Shown one piece after another: positions 7,022 through 11,428 of a DNA stretch of 11,428 bases. Position 1 is the stretch's first letter. Each line of letters starts with the position of its first letter. The notes under the pieces are model-generated. The model saw only the letters and a list, made by a program, of their open reading frames with translations, was not told the origin of the DNA and searched no databases. Source of the stretch: JBBSHS01 sp038232515. Its GTDB lineage: Bacteria; Actinomycetota; Acidimicrobiia; Acidimicrobiales; JAUJNH01. Location of the stretch: positions 1 to 11,428 of the forward strand of contig JBBSHS010000079.1 of NCBI GenBank assembly GCA_038232515.1, read 5' to 3'. The translations under genes were made by a program, and so were the position numbers.

Positions 7022-7996
7022 ATGACTGACGGAGGTCCATCACTGTTCGGCCCGAAGCCTGTGACCCTAACGCTGGACCTCTCCCGCTGGGCGCCCACGG
7101 ACGGCTCCATCGACGCCGTCGTGCGTCTCCGGGCCCACTCGGCCGTGGACGTCTCGCGGGTATCGGTCCGACTGGTGGAGCGCCGGGCGCGACACACGAC
7201 GCTGGTGCCGGTGCGATCCCCGGCCATGTACCGAGTCTGGGTGGAGGAGGAGATGGCTCAGCTGAGGTTCGACGATCTGGGCGGGCGGCTCGAGGCAGGC
7301 GAGGAGCGCGGTGGACACGGCTTGGTGCCGGTAGCCGGCGCCGCGCCGAACGCGCTGGCCGGATCGGTGGACGTCCAGCACCTCGTCGTGGCCGAGGTGG
7401 CGCTGGCCGGGAGCGGGATGCTGACCAGGCGTCACCACGTCCTGATCGTGCCCGGGCCGTCCTACGGGGCCGGCTGGGTCGGCGCCGTACGGACTGGCGG
7501 GGATGGACCGGCGCGCCTGGAACTGGTCCTGGAGTCGCCCCGGGCCGTGCAGAACCATCACGTGGTCGGTCAAGCGCGTCTCGACGGCGACGAGGCGGTG
7601 CCCGCCGGCGCCCTCGATCTGTACCTGGAACGCACCAAGTCCTGGGGGGTGCACCACGTATGGCCGGGCTTTGACGAGGTGCGCAGCTCCACCAAAGCGT
7701 TCTCCCGCCTCCACCTCGACGTCCCGCCGGTTGCGCCCGGCGGCGCTGCCGAGCTGCCTTTTTCCTTACGGGTGCCGCTGGGAGGCAGCACCACGACGGG
7801 CACGGACGAGGGCAGCCTGTGCTGGCGGCTCGTCGGAGGGTGGCGGCCCGACCGTCGGTCACGGGGCGCCATCTGCTCCGTCGACCTGGTCGTCGCCATG
7901 CCGACGGCCGGGCCGACGTCGCCCTCCGGCCCGCCGTCGCCCTCCGGCCCGCCGTCGCCCTCCGGCCCGCCGTCCCCGTCCTCGCCATCGTCGTGA
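7022..7996 (+). CDS. Probable arrestin-like beta-sandwich protein with Pro/Ser tail
   Basis: The 324-aa protein has no signal peptide and no membrane segment. Beta-rich stretches are VTLTLDLSRWAPTDGSIDAV near the start, LRAHSAVDVSRVSVRLVER (36-54), LELVLESPRAV in the middle and, late, ELPFSLRVPLGG followed by SLCWRLVGGW. A two-sandwich layout with a PFSLxVP plus WRL pair near the end resembles bacterial arrestin/Spo0M-like proteins, but I assign this only by general pattern. The last 26 residues are three SPSGPP repeats and a Ser/Pro end. ATG 7022 is 70 bp after the VapC relic and lacks a strong Shine-Dalgarno. A coding-like frame continues past the stop (see 7997-8299), so the natural protein may be longer and this stop may follow a frameshift. 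Function unknown. Confidence 0.7.
   Translation: MTDGGPSLFGPKPVTLTLDLSRWAPTDGSIDAVVRLRAHSAVDVSRVSVRLVERRARHTTLVPVRSPAMYRVWVEEEMAQLRFDDLGGRLEAGEERGGHGLVPVAGAAPNALAGSVDVQHLVVAEVALAGSGMLTRRHHVLIVPGPSYGAGWVGAVRTGGDGPARLELVLESPRAVQNHHVVGQARLDGDEAVPAGALDLYLERTKSWGVHHVWPGFDEVRSSTKAFSRLHLDVPPVAPGGAAELPFSLRVPLGGSTTTGTDEGSLCWRLVGGWRPDRRSRGAICSVDLVVAMPTAGPTSPSGPPSPSGPPSPSGPPSPSSPSS
7919..7972 (+). repeat. Three perfect 18-bp tandem repeats encoding SPSGPP
   Basis: The unit TCGCCCTCCGGCCCGCCG occurs at 7919-7936, 7937-7954 and 7955-7972 without mismatch, then degenerates. It is in frame with the upstream gene and gives a proline/serine-rich tail. Perfect identity points to recent slippage or duplication. 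Confidence 0.9.
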
Positions 7997-8299
7997 CGGC
8001 CGGGGCCGGGCCGGTGCAGCCGGTCCAGAACGCCGTCCGGTCCGGGGCCGAAGCCGACCCTGCCGTGGGTGCGGACGACCCGCCGCCGCCCAGTGCCCAG
8101 CCCTACCTGGGCCTGACCGCCGGGCTCGATGCCGGCCGGTGGTACCCGATGGGCGTCGGCCCCGCCTTTGTCGGGCGCGATCCGCGCCACCATGTGCCGA
8201 TCCCGTGCCACCCGTCGGCTGCGGGCCGACGGCCGCGTGCCACCGGCCGCGTGCCACCGGGCTTGGACCTGGGCGTAGCTGGGTACACCTGGCCCCGAC
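7997..8299 (+). other. Inter-gene stretch with a coding-like frame, possible lost C-terminus of the upstream gene
   Basis: Between the TGA at 7994-7996 and the PBP start there is no complete gene. The forward frame beginning at positions of type 3n+1 is open and codon-like to about 8230, with about nine in ten third positions G or C and a lower-GC second position. It reads PYLGLTAGLDAGRWYPMGVG and FVGRDPRHHVPIP, which looks like protein and not like a shadow frame. It would join the upstream gene if one base were gained or lost around the 18-bp repeats. No clean stop is found before the PBP gene, so the end of such a product is unclear. Confidence 0.4.
8231..8258. repeat. Perfect 14-bp tandem duplication
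   Basis: GGCCGCGTGCCACC occurs twice back to back (8231-8244 and 8245-8258). The length is not a multiple of three, so inside a gene it would shift the frame. It lies 42 bp before the PBP start. Confidence 0.85.
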
Positions 8300-10543
8300 A
8301 TGGGATATCCCGGGCAGGCCGTCGAGGGACCGCGGCGACGGGCGTGGTTCCTCGGGCGCAGCCTCCGTCAGGTCGTGGCCCTGGCCGCCGTGGGCCTGCT
8401 GGTGCTGGTGCTCGCCGTCCCGCCCCTGCGCCGGGCGGCGTCACTGGGCCTGTCCCGGGTGATCCTGTTCGTCGCCTCGCCGCTGGCCCCCTCCACCAAG
8501 GGCTTCAACACCTTTCCGTCGGGCTCGCGGGTGCTGGCCGTCGACGGCTCGGCGGTGGGCACCATCGAGAGCGAGCACCGTGACCCGGTGCAGCTGAAGG
8601 ACCTGCCGCCGGTCGTCCCCCGAGCGGTCATGGCGGCCGAGGACGAGCACTTCTATGAGCACTCCGGCGTCGACCCGGCCTCGGTGTTCCGGGCCGGGAT
8701 CCACACTCTCACCGGCCACGGCACCCAGGGCGGGTCCACCATCACCCAGCAGCTGGCCAAGCTCAACTACACCAACGGCCAGCGGACCCTGCTGCGCAAG
8801 CTCAAGGAGGTGCTCTACGCCTCCCAGCTGGAGAAGCGGTACTCCAAGGACCAGTTGCTGGAGCGCTACCTGAACCAGGTGTACTTCGGCGACGGCGCCT
8901 ACGGCATCGACGCCGCCGCCCGGCGGACGTTCGGCATCCCCGCCAAACAGCTCGACGCCGATCAGGCGGCCACGCTGGCCGGGCGTATCCGCGCTCCGGG
9001 GAAGCCGCTCGACCCCCGCGCCCACCCCGACGCCGCCCAGCGCCGCCGCAACCAGGTGCTGGCCAACATGGCCCGCAACGGCTGGTTGGACAAGGCCGAC
9101 CTGGCCGCAGCCGACGCCGCGCCGCTGGGCGCGATCCCCGCCCCTCCCACCACCCGGGCGGCGGGCGTGGATCCCTACTTCGTCGACCTGGTGGCCCGGG
9201 AGGCAGGCGGCCTGGCCGAGCTGGGCGACAGCCCCGAGGTCCGGGCCTCCGCGCTTGCCAACCAGGGCCTCACCATCGAGTCCACCCTCGACCCCCGGGC
9301 GCTGGCCGCGGCCACCAGGTCGGTACAGGGCCAGCTGGGCCGTCCCGGCGACCCCGCCACCTCCATTGCCTCCGTGCAGCCCGGCGACGGCGCCATACGG
9401 CTGCTGTTCGGCGGCCTCGACCCCCACGAGCAGTTCGACGTGGCCAGCCAGGGCCACCGCCAACCCGGCTCCTCGTTCAAGCCGTTCGTCTACCTGGCCG
9501 CGCTGGAGCAGGGCATCGACCCCCGGACCACCTTCGACTCCGGCTCGCCCAAGACCCTGCAGTACGGCGGCACCTCCTACCAGGTGTCCAACGCCGAGCC
9601 CGGCCCGGGGGGCCCGATCACGGTGGACCAGGCCACCGTCGACTCGGTGAACGTGGTGTACGCCCAGCTGGTGCTGCAGGTCGGGCCCAAGAAGGTGGCC
9701 GACCTGTTGAAGCGTTTCGGTTTCAGCGAGCAGTTCGACGCCCTGCCGTCGATCGCCCTGGGCGGTGTGCGCACCGGAGTGAGCCCGCTGGAACAGGCTT
9801 CCGCTTACGCCGCGTTCGCGGCCAAGGGTGCCTACGCCGCCCCCTACGGCATAGTCCGCATCAAGGACCGGAACGGCAAGGTCGTATACAGCCGCCGCCC
9901 CTCGACGACCAAGGCGGTCGACCAGACCAAGGCGGGTGTGCTCAACGCCACCCTGGAGCGGGTGGTGGAGGAGGGCACCGGCAAGGGGGCCGCCATCGGG
10001 CGACCGGTGGCCGGCAAGACCGGTACCACGACCAACTTCGTCGACGCCTGGTTCGTCGGCTACACGCCGCAGTTGGCCACCGCGGTCTGGGTCGGGGACC
10101 CCGACAAGTCGACGCCCATGACCAGCGTGCACGGCAGGGACGTGTTCGGTGGCACCTTCCCGGCCACCATCTTCGCCGACACCATGAAGGCGGCGCTCGC
10201 CGGCCAGCCCTCCGCCGCGCTGTTCACGGCCAGCCCCGACCAGTTGAACCTGCGGCCGGCCAGCGTGCCTCCTCCGACGGTGGCCACGGTCGCGTCGGTA
10301 CCGCTCACCGCGGTGACGGAGCCGCCCCTCACCGGGGTCGCGACCGTGCCCACCTTGCCGCCCCTGCCTCCCGGTGGTGGCGGCGGGGCCGGGGGCGGGG
10401 GCGGGCCGTTCCCGACGCCGCCCCCGCTGCCCTCCACGATCCCACCGCGGTGCACGACCACCACGACGCGGCCCAGCGCCTCGACACCCACGACCGCCCT
10501 ACCGGCCTCGACCACGACCACCCGGCCGCCGCCCGGCTGCTGA
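8300..10543 (+). CDS. Class A penicillin-binding protein (bifunctional transglycosylase/transpeptidase)
   Basis: The 747-aa protein polymerises lipid II into glycan strands and cross-links the peptides outside the membrane. A single N-terminal membrane segment lies at about 23-41. The GT51 domain shows motif 1 EDEHFYEHSG with catalytic Glu114, motif 2 GGSTITQQLAK (144-154), and LRKLKE...LEKRYSKDQLLERYLNQVYFG split over 165-197. The transpeptidase domain has SSFK with nucleophile Ser391 and Lys394, SVN (449-451) and KTGT (573-576). There is no PASTA domain. From about 655 the tail is Pro/Thr-rich with a Gly stretch and a final Thr/Pro segment ending in Cys. The family is PonA/PBP1-like; paralogue identity is not certain. 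A possible promoter (TTGGAC 8263-8268, TACACC 8284-8289, 15-bp spacing) precedes ATG 8300 but is weak. The gene is intact. Confidence 0.95.
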   Translation: MGYPGQAVEGPRRRAWFLGRSLRQVVALAAVGLLVLVLAVPPLRRAASLGLSRVILFVASPLAPSTKGFNTFPSGSRVLAVDGSAVGTIESEHRDPVQLKDLPPVVPRAVMAAEDEHFYEHSGVDPASVFRAGIHTLTGHGTQGGSTITQQLAKLNYTNGQRTLLRKLKEVLYASQLEKRYSKDQLLERYLNQVYFGDGAYGIDAAARRTFGIPAKQLDADQAATLAGRIRAPGKPLDPRAHPDAAQRRRNQVLANMARNGWLDKADLAAADAAPLGAIPAPPTTRAAGVDPYFVDLVAREAGGLAELGDSPEVRASALANQGLTIESTLDPRALAAATRSVQGQLGRPGDPATSIASVQPGDGAIRLLFGGLDPHEQFDVASQGHRQPGSSFKPFVYLAALEQGIDPRTTFDSGSPKTLQYGGTSYQVSNAEPGPGGPITVDQATVDSVNVVYAQLVLQVGPKKVADLLKRFGFSEQFDALPSIALGGVRTGVSPLEQASAYAAFAAKGAYAAPYGIVRIKDRNGKVVYSRRPSTTKAVDQTKAGVLNATLERVVEEGTGKGAAIGRPVAGKTGTTTNFVDAWFVGYTPQLATAVWVGDPDKSTPMTSVHGRDVFGGTFPATIFADTMKAALAGQPSAALFTASPDQLNLRPASVPPPTVATVASVPLTAVTEPPLTGVATVPTLPPLPPGGGGGAGGGGGPFPTPPPLPSTIPPRCTTTTTRPSASTPTTALPASTTTTRPPPGC
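10385..10405 (+). other. Canonical G-quadruplex motif in the PBP 3' coding region
   Basis: Runs of 4, 5, 5 and 3 G are separated by CC, C and C, meeting the G3+N1-7 pattern on the coding strand. The tract encodes the glycine stretch of the PBP tail, so amino-acid choice alone may explain it. Confidence 0.6.
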
Positions 10544-10545
10544 GA

Positions 10546-10559
10546 GGGCCCGCCGGCCC
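10546..10559. terminator. Candidate hairpin between convergent genes
   Basis: GGGCC-CGCC-GGCCC begins three bases after the PBP stop. A second weaker dyad, GGCCC (10610-10614) with GGGCC (10628-10632), lies just beyond the stop of the opposite-strand gene. The 91-bp gap 10544-10634 separates two convergent genes, where terminators are expected, but no T-tract follows either stem. Confidence 0.3.
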
Positions 10560-10634
10560 GCTGGCGTCGGCACGGTGTACCCGCTCGGCGCCGGGCGTGG
10601 CCCTGATCTGGCCCCTGGCTTTGCCCTGGGCCCC

Positions 10635-11039
10635 TTACCGGCCCATAGACGCCGAGGTGTTGACCTTGGTGGCCGCCACCTTGAGCACGACGCGGCCGTC
10701 GGGGCCGATCGGGTTCTGGTAGTCGGTACCCATGTACTTATGGGACAACTCGTCGATGTGGCGGCGCGCTTCCTGGCCGCCGACGGTCCCGACCACCCGG
10801 CCCCGCACCTCGGCCCAGTCGAAGGGATTGTCGGCGCTGTGGATGAGCACCGTGATGCGCGGATCGCGGGCGACGTTCTTGGACCGCTGGCGCTGGGGCT
10901 CGGTGTTGATCAGCAGGTGCTCGCCGTCGGTGTCGATCCACGTGAGCAGGGCTTGGGGCTGACCGTCCGGCATCAGCGTCACCACCGTCGCCAGGTTCCT
11001 GCCCTTGGCCAGGCGTTGTGCGTCCTCGTCGAGCGCCAT
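10635..11039 (-). CDS. PPOX-class (pyridoxamine 5'-phosphate oxidase fold) probable F420/FMN-dependent protein
   Basis: The 134-aa protein has a split-barrel flavin-binding fold typical of the Rv1155-like group. Recognisable blocks are NLATVVTLMPDGQPQ (15-29), the central RSKNVARDPRITVLIHSAD, WAEVRGRVVGTVGG, and HIDELSHKYMGTDY near the C-terminus. Actinobacterial members bind F420 or FMN and act as small oxidoreductases; which cofactor and substrate apply here cannot be read from sequence. The start ATG at 11039 (minus strand) is fixed by a good Shine-Dalgarno 7 nt upstream, although the frame stays open further upstream. It converges with the PBP gene and its upstream region faces the SOS promoter at the right edge. 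Confidence 0.88.
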   Translation of the reverse strand: MALDEDAQRLAKGRNLATVVTLMPDGQPQALLTWIDTDGEHLLINTEPQRQRSKNVARDPRITVLIHSADNPFDWAEVRGRVVGTVGGQEARRHIDELSHKYMGTDYQNPIGPDGRVVLKVAATKVNTSASMGR

Positions 11040-11044
11040 GAGAG

Positions 11045-11053
11045 CACCTTTCT
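11045..11053 (-). promoter_or_regulatory. Shine-Dalgarno deciding the PPOX gene start
   Basis: On the minus strand AGAAAGGTG precedes ATG 11039, with AAAGG (11047-11051) ending 7 nt before the start codon. It is the clearest ribosome-binding site in the window and argues against longer upstream starts. A possible -10, CATACT, lies at 11066-11071 on the minus strand with no good -35. Confidence 0.65.
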
Positions 11054-11365
11054 GTTGGCCGGCAGAGTATGCCGGGTTCGCAGTGCCAGCCGGCGGGGCG
11101 CCGAAGCCGTGGGCGGGGGAGTCGCGCTGGTGGGACGACGTTCCCCGCAGTTTCCCAACCGGCGCCGCTCCACCCGGCCGGGACACTCTGGCGGCGGACC
11201 TGATGCTGGGCGTCCAGTTGCCAGGGCCACGACCCGACCATGACCGTCGACCCGGCCAGCGCCGGCTCTCCATGCGAGGAGCTTCTCCGGATCCGGGGTG
11301 ACATCTGCGCAGGTCGGTGGCGGCCGGAGGACCGGGAAAAGAGAGCAAGGATCGTCGCCGTATGT
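11054..11365. other. Inter-gene stretch between divergent genes, no confident gene
   Basis: Open frames cross this stretch on both strands, but none has family-like composition. It presumably contains the upstream region of the PPOX gene on the left and the approach to the SOS promoter on the right. I see no RNA gene or repeat of note. Confidence 0.5.
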
Positions 11366-11378
11366 CCGCCATTGGTGC

Positions 11379-11407
11379 TTGTACGGCGAACATATGTTCG
11401 GTACAAT
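11379..11407 (+). promoter_or_regulatory. Promoter with LexA box between -35 and -10
   Basis: TTGTAC (11379-11384) and TACAAT (11402-11407) are separated by exactly 17 bp. TACAAT differs from the -10 consensus at one base. The -10 ends 7 nt before ATG 11415, as expected for a leaderless transcript. The LexA-type palindrome fills the spacer, so repressor binding would block RNA polymerase. Confidence 0.7.
11387..11400. promoter_or_regulatory. LexA (SOS) operator
   Basis: CGAACATATGTTCG is a perfect 14-bp palindrome matching the Gram-positive/actinobacterial LexA box, CGAAC-N4-GTTCG. It lies between the -35 and -10 of a strong-looking promoter. LexA would repress the downstream gene until RecA-stimulated self-cleavage after DNA damage. 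The PPOX gene on the other strand starts about 350 bp away and is less likely to be the target. Confidence 0.8.
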
Positions 11408-11414
11408 GGCGGTG

Positions 11415-11428
11415 ATGGAAGCGGCGGG
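11415..11428 (+). CDS. Start of an SOS-regulated gene, cut by window edge
   Basis: ATG 11415 opens MEAA and runs off the window. An in-frame ATG at 11406 overlaps the -10 hexamer and an in-frame GTG lies at 11412. The best reading is a leaderless start at 11415, because the -10 is 7 nt upstream. Only four full codons are visible, so no product can be named. Known LexA targets in actinobacteria include recA, lexA, imuA'/imuB/dnaE2 and DUF222/HNH (13E12-type) genes. Confidence 0.4.

Larger units (their letters stand above)
11366..11412. repeat. Interrupted inverted repeat around the SOS operator
   Basis: CCGCCATT (11366-11373) pairs with AATGGCGG (11405-11412), and TTGTAC (11379-11384) pairs with GTACAA (11401-11406), nested around the central palindrome. 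The right arm is continuous, while the left arm carries extra bases between its two blocks. The -35 and -10 hexamers sit inside the arms. Confidence 0.7.

Noticed and set aside
7919..7972. A CRISPR-like array
   Set aside because: The 18-bp units are directly adjacent with no spacers and lie in frame in a coding tail.
7570..8301. A minus-strand open frame opposite the arrestin-like tail and the gap before the PBP gene
   Set aside because: Composition is His/Gly/Asp-rich with repeat-derived sequence; the forward frame is more protein-like.
8441..10132. A 563-residue open frame antisense to the PBP gene
   Set aside because: It is very long but Gly/Val/His-rich without motifs, as expected opposite a GC-rich gene; the sense strand has all class A PBP motifs.
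11040..11393. An upstream extension of the PPOX gene on the minus strand
   Set aside because: The extension is low-complexity and family members start near MALDE; a strong Shine-Dalgarno sits before ATG 11039.
11240..11428. A 63-codon forward frame open to the window end from ATG 11240
   Set aside because: No ribosome-binding site, unusual codons toward the end, and it would run through the SOS palindrome and promoter, which are better explained as regulatory DNA.

Overview
The window is about 70% G+C with strongly G/C-biased third codon positions, frequent GTG starts and an actinobacterial-type LexA operator. It looks like chromosomal DNA of a high-GC actinobacterium. Protein style (FtsK, class A PBP, F420/FMN-type PPOX protein, two-domain VOC protein) would fit a deep lineage such as Acidimicrobiia, but that placement is inference.

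Layout: (1) 1-316 has no gene. It holds long C and G runs and two ~100-bp imperfect direct repeats, each with a GC hairpin, directly upstream of ftsK. (2) 317-3636 is a forward pair: the DNA translocase FtsK/SpoIIIE and, 20 bp later, an RlmA-type 23S rRNA guanine-N1 methyltransferase with an intact zinc-ribbon motif. (3) 3706-5497 holds two convergent damaged genes, a two-domain VOC (glyoxalase-like) gene on + and an MFS exporter on -. Each has frameshifts, each lacks its 3' end, and they meet at a palindrome near 4418-4430. (4) 5582-6619 is an intact aldo/keto reductase, divergent from the MFS gene. (5) 6626-6951 is a VapC-like PIN toxin relic without its N-terminus, with a frameshift and no antitoxin. 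(6) 7022-7996 encodes a probable arrestin-like beta-sandwich protein ending in a Pro/Ser repeat; a coding-like frame continues past its stop, so it may be frameshifted. (7) 8300-10543 is a full class A penicillin-binding protein with a Gly/Pro/Thr-rich tail. (8) 10635-11039 on - is a small PPOX-fold, probably F420- or FMN-binding, protein. (9) 11366-11428 carries a 14-bp perfect LexA (SOS) palindrome between the -35 and -10 of a promoter that appears to drive a leaderless gene running off the window end.

The intact genes serve division, envelope and ribosome functions: FtsK moves chromosome termini through the septum, the PBP builds peptidoglycan, and RlmA modifies 23S rRNA. They do not form one obvious pathway. 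Between 3.7 and 7 kb lie several broken accessory genes, while about 6.6 kb of core genes show no frameshift, so the lesions look more like local decay or rearrangement than uniform sequencing error. I found no CRISPR array, tRNA, rRNA, insertion sequence or convincing new multi-gene system. The most interesting signals are the SOS-controlled promoter at the right edge, the paired hairpin repeats upstream of ftsK, and the doubly truncated convergent junction.
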